DNA from: Mytilus edulis | Lineage: Eukaryota > Mollusca > Bivalvia > Mytilida > Mytilidae | Reading direction: 5' to 3' | Assembly (NCBI RefSeq): GCF_963676685.1 | Contig: NC_092345.1 | Location: forward strand, 46,521,838 to 46,585,837 | DNA length: 64,000 bases | Shown here: piece after piece, positions 11,709 through 26,700 of the stretch | Layout of the letters: the number at the start of each line of letters is the position of its first letter | How positions within the stretch are numbered: position 1 is the first letter of the stretch | The notes under the pieces: model-generated | Database searches by the model: none | Told to the model about the DNA's origin: nothing | The model's input: only the letters and a program-made list of their open reading frames with translations | Program-made: the position numbers and the translations under genes

Positions 11709-14700
11709 GTAAGTACTATATACTAGTATACGTCTCAAAGAACCTATTTGATAATTGTCGGTGTTATATTTTGTTGACAGAAGTATTTCAAATCAATATC
11801 TCGCAAAATATAGTTGAGGTAATTTGAGTACCTTTTTACATTTGTAACACAAAAATATGAGAGTGTAAGTGGGGTAAATAAATGAGTCAAGAACATTGAA
11901 AAGTTTTTTTTACGATTAAAGTTAAAAGGTTTGATAAAACATATTCATATTCAAGATGTTATTATTTTGAAAACTACCATTTATGACGGGCTTTTAAAAC
12001 TTGTACATGTGATTGAAACACATGACAAGTCAAGATACTCAATGAGGCTAACGTCACTTAGTTCACATTTAAGTAAAGACTAAGATAAAACCAACAGATG
12101 ATAGAAAACCATGACACTTTCATGAATTCCAACTGACAATAAACAATATATTTTACAGGATTGCTTTGTAGACAAGTTTGTTACACCTGATGGATATAAA
12201 TACTACTCTTTGGGGTGTCTGCATAAAAATGTAAGTTTTCATTCATTTTCTTGACTATTTATCAACTTCCTTGAAAAAGTATTAAAAATCTTCATGTTTG
12301 CTTTGCTAATATGTGGTATGTTATAGAACTAAGGTAACTCCGGAACTTATAGCAGTAAAATTTATACTGAAGAGGAGCGTCTGATTGGCCGTTCGGAATG
12401 GGGACGTTAATTGTGTACTCTATGTAACTAAAGCTAACTGATTGTAAGTCACCAGATTGGTAAAAAAGCAAAACGAAAAAGAGTATTCTGTTAACCAGGA
12501 CCAAATATAAAAAAAAGAAGATGTGGCATGATTGAAAACGAGACAACTCTCCACAAGAGACCAAAATGACACTCAACTTTACAGCTATAGGTCACCGTAT
12601 GGCCTTCTACAATGAGCAAAGCCCATACCGCATGCATAGTCAGCTATAAAAGGCCCTGAAATGACAACAATTCAAACAAGAAAACTAACGGCCTTATTGG
12701 TGTACAAAAAAGAACGGAAGACAAAAAAGATAACTCATAAACAAACAATAATCACTGAATTACAGGCTCCTGACCTGGGACAGGCACAAAGTATGGATTC
12801 ACAAGCAGGCGACTTCTGATGTTTCTTTTAATGAATATGTCATGTAAAATAACACAGATACCCGCATACGATGGTTAGATTTTATGGCCTGATTCATTTG
12901 CACAGTTGCAAGATCCTGTCAGATATTTACATTATCGCGATATCTAATCCTGTTCCTAGTAATCTGTGATCGTTTCTAAATACTGTAAAACAAATATGGT
13001 AGTAATATAGCCAAATCTTTATTCTCTGTGTAGCAATGTCCTGGAACTACGGCTATTGGAAAAAGGAGTAACGAAAGCATTGTTTTGAGAGACAACATTC
13101 CTGTAAATGCAAACGACACATTATTTTGCCGTGCCTGTTGCCACGAGAAACCCATCTGCAATAGTGACAACTTGTGTGGCTCACCAGGTGACTAACAACT
13201 AAAATAGATATAAGTATTAGATAAATGTGCATGAGATGTTGCCTGCTTGTGAATGCATACTTTGTGCCTGTCCCAAGTCAGGAGCCTGTAATTTAGTGGT
13301 TGTCATTTGTTTATGTGTTACATATTTGTTTTTCGTTCAGTTTTTGTACACAAATAAGGCCGTTATTCTGTGCTCGTTTATAACTACAGTCAACATTATA
13401 TTAATAAATTAACCAAGTCGTCATTTATTCTCTACGTAGAAATGTTCTTGAGCTTCGGCTATTAGTAGACGGAGTAACGCAAGCCTTGTGTTGAGAAACA
13501 ATATCCCCAACGACAATAGCGACTCATCAGTTTGCCATGCCTGCTGCAATGGGAAAGCTATCTGCAATGTTGACAATGTGTGTGTTTCACCGGGTGATTT
13601 ACACGAATGTAGACGTACTTGATAAAGAACAAAAAATTATAAAAACCTAATTATTCCTCCAACTGTTTAGGGTTTCTCACCTGTATAAAATTCAAATTGT
13701 TTAAACTTACTTATAAATTAAGGGACGGTGCATTATTTATCAAGCAGGGGGACCGGTGCAAATGGTAAGGGGACATGTACTTTTTTCAACGTGCAAAGTA
13801 GTGGGACCTGATGATTTTTCATTATCTTAATGCATGGGACATACACTTTTTTCAAATGCTTAAGTAGTAAACATTTTATTTTAATTAGCCCAAAAATACA
13901 CACAAGAAACATTCAAACAGAAACAGAATATGATAAACAATTTTAGTTTTGACTGGTGTAAATCAGCTCATCTAACTAAATTAAATATTGATCTTACAAA
14001 ATTCAAGCTTATTAGATAGTTTGATTTATTGCTGTGAAATGAAAGAATTTAATTTTACAATAGGTAAAAATAAAAATAATTATATAAATTCAGATAGGCA
14101 TCTTTAATTTTTTTTTATAACTTTTTCAAATCAACTTGGTTTTTCATCAAACTATACAGCTATCTTAGATATATATTAAGCTTACTGAATCCCAGGTCAT
14201 TTTGTTTTTTTGTTGTATTGCTGTCAAATTCAAGAATTAAATCAATCTAGGTAAAAAAAAAAGCTAGAATTTGCATTTCGAACAAAATAGAGATAGTACA
14301 CTTTAATTATTTTAATAACTTTTTCAAATCAACTTGGATTATCACCAAACTAAACAGCTATCTTAGATATATATTAAGCTTACTGAATCCCAGGTCATTT
14401 TGTTTTTTGTTGTATTGCTGTCAAATTCAAGAATTAAATTAATCTAGGTAAAAAAGCTAGAATTTGCATTTCGAACAAATAGAGATAGTGCACTTTAATT
14501 ATTTTAATAACTTTTTCAAATCAACTTGGATTTTCATCAAACTATGCAGCTATCTTTGATATATATTAAGCTTACTGAATCCCAGGTCATTTTGTTTTTT
14601 GTTGTATTGCTGTCAAATTCAAGAATTAAATCAATCTAGGTAAAAAAAGCTAGAATTTGCAGTTCGAACAAAATAGAGATAGTACACTTTAATTATTTTA

Positions 14701-17700
14701 ATAACTTTTTCAAATCAACTTGGATTATCACCAAACTAAGTAGTTATCTTAGATATATATTAAGCTTAATGAATCCCAGGTAATTTATTTTTGTTGTATT
14801 GCTGTCAAATTCAAGAATTAAATTAATCTAGGTAAAAAAGCTAGAATTTGCATTTCGAACAAAATAGAGATAGTACACTTTAATTATTTTAATAACTTTT
14901 TCAAATCAACTTGGATTTTCATCAAACTATGCAGCTATCTTTGATATATATTAAGCTTATTGAATCCCAGGTCATTTTTGTTTTTTGTTGTATTGCTGTC
15001 AAATTTAACAATTAAATTGTAAAGTGTACTATCTCTAACTTTTTCGAACTGCAAATTCTAGCTTTTTTTACCTAGATTTATCTAATTCTTAAATTTGACA
15101 GCAATTCAACAAAAAAACAAAATGACCTATGATTCAGTAAGCTTAATACATCTCTAAGATAGCTGCATAGTTTGATGCAAATCCAAGTTGATTTGAAAAA
15201 GTTATAAAAAAAATTAAAGATGCCTATCTGAATTTATATAATAATTTTTATTTTTACCTATTGTAAAATTAAATTCTTTCATTTCACAGCAATAAATCAA
15301 ACTACCTAATAAGCTTGAATTTTGTAAGATCAATATTTAATTTAGTTAGATGGGCTTATTTACACCAATCAAAACTAAATTTGAAGGTCAAGACTAGTCG
15401 AGAATGTTAAAATGATTGTCAAAAACATTTATATCACAATAAATATTGTTGCTTTACGTTATTTAAGGTACAGATTGTGTTTTTATTCACTCAATATATT
15501 CATGATATTCATGGGACACATACTTTTTTTAATGAATAGAGGTCATGGGACATAACTGTTTTTCCTATCACATCAGCATGACACAATACTTTTTTCCAAA
15601 CAGGTTTTGGGATTTGCACCGGTCCCCCCTGCTTGATAAATATTGCACCGTCCCTAACGAAATCTATTCAGAATATTTCACCGATTTTAAAGTACAAATG
15701 TATATTATAAATGCAAACTACCTAATCATATTTAGGAGGCTGTCGTATAATAGTTACAAGTATTCGAGTATTAGCAATAATAGGATTCAAAAATATTACA
15801 CGACCTTGACATCATTTTTTATGTCATAGCCAAGAGTAAGATTTAAAGAAATCTTTTGCGTTTACAAATCATAATTTATGAATTTTACCAGCAAGTTCTA
15901 TTGCTAAGGTGTAACAGTCTCTATATGGAGGCATTTCGATAAAGAAAACGAAAAATTCAGAAAAAGGTTTGTCGGTTATATCTTGTACGTAAACCTGTAG
16001 GGGGAAGCGTTACACCCCAAACAGGAGTGTATCAGTATTAGTATCGGATGACTTCCACATGTTCCAAGGGATTAAAAGGGGGGAAATATCTGAATAAGAA
16101 CTATAGATCTACTGGTAAAGAGGAAAGACAAAATAGTAAAAACCATATTACTATTTTAAATAAATGACAGAGAGACTTATATTTTAGCATTTTACAGGGT
16201 CAGGCGTTTCTCTAACTTCTTTTGACATCTTAAATCTCGATCCATTTGAGGTGTACTGATTGATAATTTGGTCTGGGAGAACATGATTTATTTGTTTTAG
16301 TTAAATTTTGGACATGATTTTAAAAGTTATGAGTACTTATATATCAGTGTTGTATAATTGTTAATATATATGTTAGTTGCTCATCACAAATGCATCATTA
16401 TACATTTGTCTGATAAAATCATTTATTCATTCATTTATTCATGTATAAATAATAATTCTAAGTCTAAAATATTAACCTAGTGTTTTATCAAAGGACAACG
16501 ATGATTGTCCTTATCATGCTTACGTACGGTGACCTAAGTTGTTTATTTCTGTGTCATTTGGTCTCTTGCGGAGAGTTGTCTCATTAGTAATTAAACCACA
16601 TCTTCCTATTTTTATAGTATGTGTACTAATTTTGTAAATATTGTAGTTTAGCTGGTTTGTCTCGAAAAAGAAATATAAAATAAACAGGATTGTTAATCTT
16701 TAAATGATTTTATTATCCTTGTTGTTGTTATATCTGTAAAATAAATAAACTCAGTAAGACAGTGTAACCTGTGAATGTTTCTATGGTACTAGAATACTCT
16801 TTAAATGCAAATGTCTAGGCATCTTCATTCAACACAAAGAATTTTTTTTTAGTCGCTTGCAATAAAAATAAATCATACATGTCTCTCATGTTTCCTCGTT
16901 TATACATACATTAGAAACTGCAATGGTCCGTTTATTTACCTTAGCTTTGGATCATTGATGCTCTTCAACTCGTACTTACAGTGTAAGGATTGTATTTTAT
17001 GAACTGTTTAAGACAAAACTTTAGACACCATCATTCTACACAAAGGTACATACTTTAATTCCCTTTTGTTTATACAGAATCAAAAACATACGGCGGTCAT
17101 ATTTGTTTCCATTGTGCACAAGTGGAACATCCAGGAAAATGTAACCAAATAACTTTATGCGGTCAAGGTCAAGTATGTAATTATTGGGTCTTTTGTTCTT
17201 CCTTTACCATGCTTGTTACTTCCCTCAATACATTTACAATTTAGCCTTTTTTATGTTTTTTATTTGAACATCAGTGATGAAAATTTTTTGGCAGAAATGA
17301 AAGTATTTCGCACAATATTATAATCCTGGTATCTATGATAAATTTATTTACCTTATAAGTTCGATCTTTGAATAAGTATTTCTCTTAGAATCGTACTAAC
17401 GTCAAACCATTTACAATAATATCAACTGTTCATTATTACGATTCATTCAAAGAATATGAAGCCGTCTATCCAATTGAATCTGATACATACACATTGAAAA
17501 TATTCATATAAAGCTTTTTCTACGTATGACCGATTGGGACATTCTATTGTTCAAATTTCTCATTTCAAACTTGACACTTCTCTTTTCCATATAAAAATAA
17601 AGGTCACCGTATGGCCTTCAACAATGAACAAAATCCATATCAAATAGCAAGCAGTAGAGGCTCGAAATGATAAATGTTAAACAAAATCAAATGTGAAAAC

Positions 17701-20700
17701 TAACGGCCTGATTTATGTATACAACAAAAAATGAAAAACAAATATGCTATACAGTAACAGATGACAACCACTGAATTACAGTGTCCGGAATGTGGACATG
17801 CACATTAAGAATGTGACGGGGATAAACGTGCTTGTCGTCAGTTAACCCTTCTTCCGACATGGGACTGTGGTGAAATAGCACAACATACGAACAAACTTAA
17901 TAATTCGTTTGAAAAGGCCGTTACTTATCAGTTCGATACAGATAACTAGACAACTATAAGAAAAACGTAAAACACAAAGTACAGATCTGAGAGTAATGCC
18001 ATAAAATTATTTTCAAGCTTAAAACAACAAATAAACACGTTCTTACGACTAATATATCATTTAGTTCACATCCAGCATCCAATATATGCTACATGACATC
18101 GTCTTATTGTCGCTAGAGCAATCAAACAGCTACCACTAGCTACCACTAGAAGAACGGCATATTTCAAAAGGAGTTTTCGGTAGTAAATATTCATTATTAA
18201 TTTGACACTTTTTATGCCATCATACCTTTGTTTACCGTTCTGGAAAAGCTGTATCACATGATTAAAGGTATGTTCGATTTTTCGTAGCCACGTCCTACTA
18301 TTTCTATGGTTTTCCTATCAATACTTACTTCTCATCAACGAAGTTTCACTTGTTATTGACAACACAACAGTTGACACAAGTGGAACAGGCGTAACTTATC
18401 ATAGTGTTGTCAGTTTATTTTCAATCTTTGAGTTTGACTGTCACTCTGGTATTTTTCGACCCTCTTTTTTATCCTTCCTAAATTAATGAGTTATGAGTGT
18501 ATTAATTTATATAGATATCTAGGTAAAAAATAACAATGAATAATCATGTAAAAATAATGAAGTTAAAGGAGTAGAATTAATATGGTATATGCGCCACTGA
18601 TGATTCTTATGAAGATAAAACGAACGACGGCGTCTTGTGTATCGAAATGCAAGCATTGTATCCTTACTGATTTTGTTTACCATTATAACTGTACATTTAA
18701 ATTAGAATGTTTTTTTAATCATTTTGCAGTCTTGTAAAGTGGTCCAATACATCAACATGTTTTCCAAGAGGCCGAATTACAGTTCCGGATGTGAGGAACG
18801 TGACGTAAGATCATACATCTATTTCTTTTTATTAAAAAAATTGATTGTTAGTAAGAACGAATTAAAACAATGATGATCTTTTATGTGAAATTTACTGTTT
18901 AGAACGAGTTTTAACTGATAAGTAGGAACAGTATTGCGAAGTCACATTGACTTCGCAATTGTTATTGTCTCCGAATAATGAAGTTTTCTGAATTAGTTCA
19001 TTTTAAACGTCTAGGAAAGAATTCAGAAATAATAGAATTGGAGAAAGACAAAGATCTGGAACTTCATAAATATTGCATCATATGAGATTAACCGTTTTTT
19101 TTGTAAAGCTTATACAATATTGTACTACTTGCAGTAAAAGCTAAACATTTCAAGGATTGTGTTCAATCAAGCTTTGGAAGATGATAATAACTTCAATGTA
19201 TAGAACATACCCTCAAACTATCAACTTTTTTGAATGATTTAAAATGCAAACATAATAATATGGGAAAAAAACCTACTGATACTGGCTATATAGAGTTTTT
19301 ATCATTAATACATCCACCTGATGATATTAGCTGCTATCTGTATTGTATCTTTTCAGGAGTGTAATTTACTAAATGACAGCACAGAATGCTGCGATTCAGA
19401 TTTCTGTAATGATAATCTACGTACGTATTCTTTTCTTTTCTATATTATAAAAAAATAAGTGCTGTGGTATGACTACCACATACATTAATTATCAAACGAA
19501 TCGTATATTAGTACATATAGGTCACCGTATGGCTTTTCATAATAATAAAAAAAAGTCACCCTGAAGTGAAAAACGAAAAACAAATAAGGCCTGATTTATT
19601 AAAAAAAAACATTGGACTAAGCCATTGAATTTTAAGATCCATACTTGAAACAGACATAATTGTGAATGTGCGTGGTTCATCTTTTTGTGAGTGCTCATTC
19701 TACCCCTCAATCGTTCTAATATAAATACAAACGACAGAAAGAGCCAATCTGTGAATAATTACTCTTACAATATATTTCCAGTTAAATTAATGTCTATTGA
19801 CGTTTTATGTTGATGTTTGTACATACGAATCGTTTATGTTCAATACCGTTTACCAATTATTCAGCGATCAAAATTTATTATAACATAACACGTAAAACGT
19901 TTATGTGAATCAATAGCTAAAAATATCTTTTAAAAAACGACTAAATTCGCTTAGTGTATTGTTTGTCTTCAGAAAGGACCAGTTTTAATAAATGAAAAGT
20001 ACACATCATAAATGGCATGCATCGACGATATTTTCTACATTATCTTTCATCAGAATCGTTTAAAACCGAATATTTGAAAGCTAAATATGTATAAGAAACA
20101 AGACAGTTTAAGCGCTATCGAAACAACTTAAATCTGTGTTATTCAAATCCAAAACTTGATTACTGTTTTTTTCTTCTTTGGAATTTGTTTAACTAGAGAT
20201 CCTAGTTTTTAATCTCTATGCCTTCTATTGAAACTGATCTGGTTGAGGTATCTGTAAATATTAGTATTCTGGTATTTATTTTAGCTTGCAAAGTAAGACT
20301 GAACGATAATCCAGTTCTAAGTATACCATACATAAACCAAGATGGAAATGTGAAATTTAACTGTACATTTAGGAGTTCAACATCTAGGACGGACGTTGTG
20401 TACAAAGTGTCATGGACTGTAGATGGTCACCCTTTGAAGAACAGAAATGGAATTGATGAAGTTACTTTATTAAGTTCATACGAACACGTTGCTATTTTAG
20501 ATGCATACAATCTTAATGGAAACCTTAATAAAATGGTATATTATCACATTATAATATCTTATAAGACACGTATATGCGTCGTAAAGGTGTAACACCACCA
20601 ATCATCAAGTATGTCACATCCAGTTAAAAACGACAAAGATTTGAAACATATTCTCTTAAATTTGACAGTTGTAGGCAATTAACTCTACATTTCATTGCAG

Positions 20701-23700
20701 TAAAACATTGCTGGGTCATAAACCTATACCTTGGGTGTTTCAAAGCATCATTTAAGTTTTACTTGTTGTTTCTATTGAATAATTTGAAGGCTTGAGGTAA
20801 CATGGTTCCTAAAGCTTCTTCAAAAAGTTCAAATTTTACATTGACCAATAGCGGAAAATAAATGGTGGTATTACACCTAAACGAAGGAAACGTTTATAAG
20901 CCTGTTACCTTTGATAACTATTAGTATGTCAAAATGACCTTTTGTATGGTTTATGGTGAATCCTGAATGTTTTTGCTTTTATTTGTACTGTAATCCTGTC
21001 ACGTAAGGTTGTCATTTTAGTGTTAATTTAACATTGTCATGAAAGCGCGATGTTTTCCTAGCCACAAAACTAGATTCAACCCACCTTTTTTTCTAAAAAT
21101 GTCATGTCCTAAGATAGAAAATGGCAGTTGTTATCTTATAGTTTGTTTCTGTGTGTGTAAAATTATCGTTTTTTTCATTGGCGCACTTCTATGTTTCTGT
21201 TGTTTCGTTCTTTTCCTCTTGTGTCTGATGTGTTTCTCTCGGTTTTGGTTTGTGGCCCGGATTTTTTTTCTCTCAATCGATTTGTGAATTTCGAACAGCA
21301 GTATTCTACTGTTGCCTTTATATTTACCAAAAGTATGATATGAACACATCCACGTCAATGAGACAGTCACTTAGCGATAGAAACTGCTTTTACTTTCAAT
21401 AAGGAATCAACACGTCGTCTTTGACAGTGGCATGTAGTTTAAATTTTTGCCTTAAATCGCACAGTATGAATATTTAACAAATACTATCAGAGATCTACCA
21501 TCATCTCCACATCTTGATAAAACTCATTAAAATATTGTAAAACACTACCACTTACGAGTTTCCTGATTTTGGACAGGTACATTCGAAGTTTAAGAAGATT
21601 GTCGAAATTTCAACTTATTTAAAAATAGATTGGTGGAATTGCAGATTGAACCAACCACATACGAGATATACAAAAAAATAAAGGTTCTTTGATCAATGTG
21701 ATTTCACAAAAAAATGAAAAATTAGGATATTATATAATTTTAAATATTGAAATCTAAAATTTAGCACTTTATCATCAATTCTCAACTCCATATTGAATAT
21801 AATTTAAGCTCCGGTGTAAGGTTGAACCACAGTGTAGTATTGGTGATCCCTTACCTGGATCACACAGTAATGGCTACTGGGTAGGAATAAAGGTAAATAT
21901 TGGCAAACATTCAGTTGATTAATTTATCTTCCTTGCTTAGCTACATGTAGCAAATATTAGGCGATATTTAGAACGACTGGGTATTACTAGTTTTGATAAT
22001 AAAAAAATCGACTTTAAAAGAATTGGAAGAAAGCTATACACAATATGACAATATTTGAACAAATAATATTACGTTTCAGCTGTATGAAGTGAAGAGATTA
22101 TGGGAGAAGAAATGCAAGGAAATTAACACCAAAACGAAAAAAATAATTGTAGACAGTTTCTACTGCTTAATTTATAAAGAACACAAACCTCTTACTTCGA
22201 GTACAATTAAGCAATATGAAAATATGTTCAGTTTATTTTCACTATCTTAAATGGGCGTAAGGTAAATTCTGTTCCATTACATTAATAAAACAAATTGATA
22301 CCTTTCAATAATTTCAAACAATTTTTACTTAACAAATATTAGTTGTACACAAAGGCAATGATATCTTGCCGGGTGTTGTAAATTAAGTACTCATTCCAAT
22401 CATCGTTTGCTTCTGTAGATATCACCACAAAGAATATATCATACAGTAGAACAGAATATAACACTGGTATCTACATTGCCAGTAATCAGTAGTGATGGGT
22501 TACATAAACTATATGTTGGTCCACAGATAGAAAGTACAGGTATTTAAAATGATTACAAGTTAAAACGTCGTAAAAATGTCACATTGATAAGAGATGAAGG
22601 GATTTAAGCCACTGAAATAGCGACACAACAATACCAAAACGACATCCAAGAGATGAACAAACGCTCACCAACAACAAACATATGCCTATGTATTATGCCG
22701 GTCTCTAAATTACCCGGGTTTAATAATGAGATGCTACTCAATATATTCCATTCAATGCCATATTGACCCTCAATAGAATTATAAAACTATAATAAAAACA
22801 AGTGATGACCAGGTTCCAGTTTTGGAACCAGCCATTTAAATCATACGGAGTAAAAGATTATTAAATAAGTATACCAGACTTTTGATCTCTTGAACAAGAT
22901 GTTTTTTGTTCCCATCAGACTCATCAGTGGTACTCGATTTAAAAATATTAAAGGCAAGATTTAATAATAATTCGAAGACCATTGCAACTTCAGGTAAAGT
23001 GAAGATCGTGTTGTTTTCCTGATCTCTATGTAGCTTCATCTTGTAAAGCATTTGGGTAAATTCATAAATTCACTTTCGATAGAAACAAAAAGAACAGAAT
23101 TGCCATTTTAACAATTAAACTGATATGTGAGGGAAACGATGATAAATAGCACCTTTAATCACTTTTAAGGCCTTAAAATAGTGAATATAAAATTGAGAAT
23201 AGAGTAAATAACAGCAGAAGGTCACCAATACATATCGTTTGTGTGGCACAAAAATGCTGCCTACAGTAAAATTCAGAAGCTAAATGAATTAGTAAGGAAA
23301 TTAAAATTGCAAATTTTCGCTGCTGATGATAAAACACGTTATATTATCTATTTCAGGTCAGAATTCAACTCCGTGTAAATACCCTTTTGAATGGGATCCG
23401 TTTACTAGAAAGTACATCAGTACGATACCTGTTCGTAGTCTGCCACACTCATTTTACAAGACTTCCGACAAGTTATTCTTTAGACAACTGAAGGATTTAA
23501 ATTTTCCAATATTTCGGAACTACAATTTGCCAATTGTTCAGATAGGAGTAAGTTTTCATTAACAATAACAATAATACAATTGAGAAAAATATCACTTCAA
23601 AAAAGACTAAATGCATACATTTGTTCATCTTTATAACAATTAACGTTTTCGTATAACCTGAACAGAAATATTTAGCATAACAAAACAACATACCACACCT

Positions 23701-26700
23701 GCAATATAAAAGAACAAACCATACTATGTTTGTCCCCATAGGCGATAATCAAATACGTTTTTTAACATTTACCATAGAACTGACTGTTTTTCGTAGTATT
23801 CTTGTATGAGATGAAAGTTAAAAAAAAACAATTAAATTTAAATATACACCCATACATATATTTTAAAAACAAACTACTAGTAATCGAAAATACCATCATA
23901 TTAGAAATTGGTACACATTAAGAGCCTAAAATTTCGAATGGTTTGGCCAAATATAACTGACATTTGACAGATACTATAAATAACATATTTTATATCATCT
24001 ATGCATATTAATTTGAACTTTGGACTTTTCAAAGAGCTACGCCAGCCATGATGTATTCCATAGGTGTGAACTTAAGGAAGGACATGTAAACGTGTTTGAC
24101 AACTCGTAAGCATTTACTTACCATTTTAGGAATATTGCAAATAATTTTTTATATGAAGAGGGATATCATAAAGTCTATGTAAATACGCCGTTTTAGATTC
24201 CAAAGAAGTGTCGGAAGTGTCATTGTGTGTATATGAAAAAGACAATTACGTCAAGACAGACGTTTAATTTCAAGTATTTAAGACGGTATTAGCTAATCCT
24301 AACGTTTTTGCATCATAATCTGAAACGACGATTTCATCGTAACAAATTAATTCATAGATTTTTTTTAAGTAAAAAAAAATGTTTTAAGTAAAAAAAAAAT
24401 GAAACGAATTACACCATTAAACTTGAGGGTATGAATAGAATTACATATAAGAGTATAATGAGCGATACAAAATAACAATTAAAAAAAGATTTTTTAAAAT
24501 GTGAAGAATACAGAAATAAAGATCCCATTATGACTCTCACGCTTAACAAGTGAGTTATTTCAGTAAAAACAAATTGCCGATCTGCCTATCTTTCAAACAG
24601 CAAAACTCAATATCTCCCCTTACGAAATTTATTATATGTAGTTAACCTGTGTCATCGCATTGTAAAGAGAAAAAACATGTTTGATGTATTATGTAGGATG
24701 GAGGGTTATTTCGCTGTGTTAAGGACCTATTTGTTAACTTATGGGTTTTTTTGGCTCTTTGACATACATCCCATTTCCATTCTCAATTTTATGATGATTC
24801 TGCATGTAGTACATTGAATAGGCAGTTGAAGGTTTTACATAGGTATCTAAATACATTTGGAATAACCATTTACGCGTTGTTTTACATTAACTCACTTGAG
24901 TCTCTCCAACTAAGTTTAAAAAGACTTAAGTAAGGAAATAAGAAAGGAACACGATCCTACATGCAGTACTTACAGTCATTTCAAATTGTAATTTAACATC
25001 ACTGTTTGCTTAATCAATTTTATTTGTGTTTTATTCTTTTTTAATCTATAGGAAAATAGATTACCTTTCTTTTCACTTTAAAGACAAAGAAAATTTAACT
25101 CTATTGCCTCTCTTTTTCTCTTTTTAATAGGACACTAGATGCCTCAGCATATTCATATTTAGAACTTTACAAAACAAATTCCACACCCACGATTGAGGTA
25201 AGTGTAATAGAACCTAGCATTAATTTACCATAGTTTTACGGATTTTTTTTTTATATCATGTACCACTGAAGCAAACATTACGTCAAGAACTTCTACTGTA
25301 TCTGTTACTAATTATTACTTTGATGTCACGGAATATTTATGTTTCAGTAACAAATAGGAAGAACAAATTTACCAATTGAATGTAGCTTAACAAATCTTAC
25401 TCATTACATCCTCCAAAAGAGGGACGAAAAATACCAGAGGGACAATCAAACTCATAAATCGAAAACAAACTGACGACACCATGGCTAAAAATGAAAAGGA
25501 CAAACAGACAAACAATAGTACACATGACACAACATAAAAAACTAAAGAATAAACAACACGAACCCCACCAAAAACGAGGGGTAATCTCAGGTGCTCCGGA
25601 AGGGTAAGCAGATCCTGCTCCATATGTGCCCCCGTCGTGTTGCTTATGAGATAACAAATCCGGTAAATAGTCCAATTCGGTAGGTCACATTTATGAAAGG
25701 GAAGTGGATTGTAGTTACGACGTAAGGAACATATCTAATATCATTTGTGAAACGGTTATTCCATAACGGCCAACCAACTCGTGATGGCGTCCGTAAAATT
25801 TACGAAGAGATGATTTCAACTTCACCGTTTGGAACTCTTTATTTAATAGCTTCCTTGTGAGCAACAACCCTCTATCAAGAAAATCATGATAGGAAATGCA
25901 AGCACGGGAATATCGTATCAATTGGGAGATATATACACTGTGCAGGTGCTGCTGGAATAATGCTACTTAGAAATGGAAAGTTCACAATTGGAAAGCTGAA
26001 ATCCTCTCTTTTGTCGTAAAGTTTTGTTTTCAATCGACCATCATTGTAAATTTCTAGATGTAAGTCAAGATATGAGGCCGACTTAGCTGTATCTGTTGTA
26101 TCCTTTATCTCTAGTTCAATGGGATAGATGCATTCGACGTAGTCACCAAATTTTGAATTATTTAGTGAAAGGCATCTGCGAAGTAAAGAAAGTTGTTCCA
26201 ATTACCAATCGTAAAATTAAGAGAATCTTAGATGGAAATATCAAATGTAGAACATTATAACTAATGGTTAATGCTAACGAATACAATTGTGTTAGTATTT
26301 ATTATCAGCTGTAACACTAGGCAATTACTTAATACACATGTATCCTTCATTTTAAATAAAACGTTAGAATAATTTACTTCGACAGTTCATTTATATATCA
26401 CTTTGTCAGTAAATGTATCTCATAAAATACACAGGTCCAAGTAAAAAGACAACCTTGTGGCAATAAAAACTGCTCTTGTGCGATTATTGTTCGTGAAGGG
26501 AACGACGCCGTACAAATAGATACTTGCGGGCAGACAACATCAATTATCCCAGAAGTTACGTATTTATCAAACACTTCGGAAAAACACATGAGCATGCACC
26601 AAACAGATGACGGATTATTTTTTCGCGTGAGTAAACTATTAGCATTGTTTTGTCATGTGTATTTACAATTGCGGCAGTTTTACGAACGCTTATGACAATC

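Noticed and set aside
24514-24549. Small possible gene B exon reading NKDPIMTLTLN with a GTGAGT donor and correct phases
   Set aside because: Skipping it gives the normal VWD spacing between FDN and YLELYK, its acceptor is poor, and a better exon with the expected Cys and FDN motif lies at 24035-24105.
25387-25675. Minus-strand frames of 78 and 92 codons
   Set aside because: They lie in the non-coding tail of the retroelement inserted in the gene B intron, and similar frames recur in each copy of that tail.
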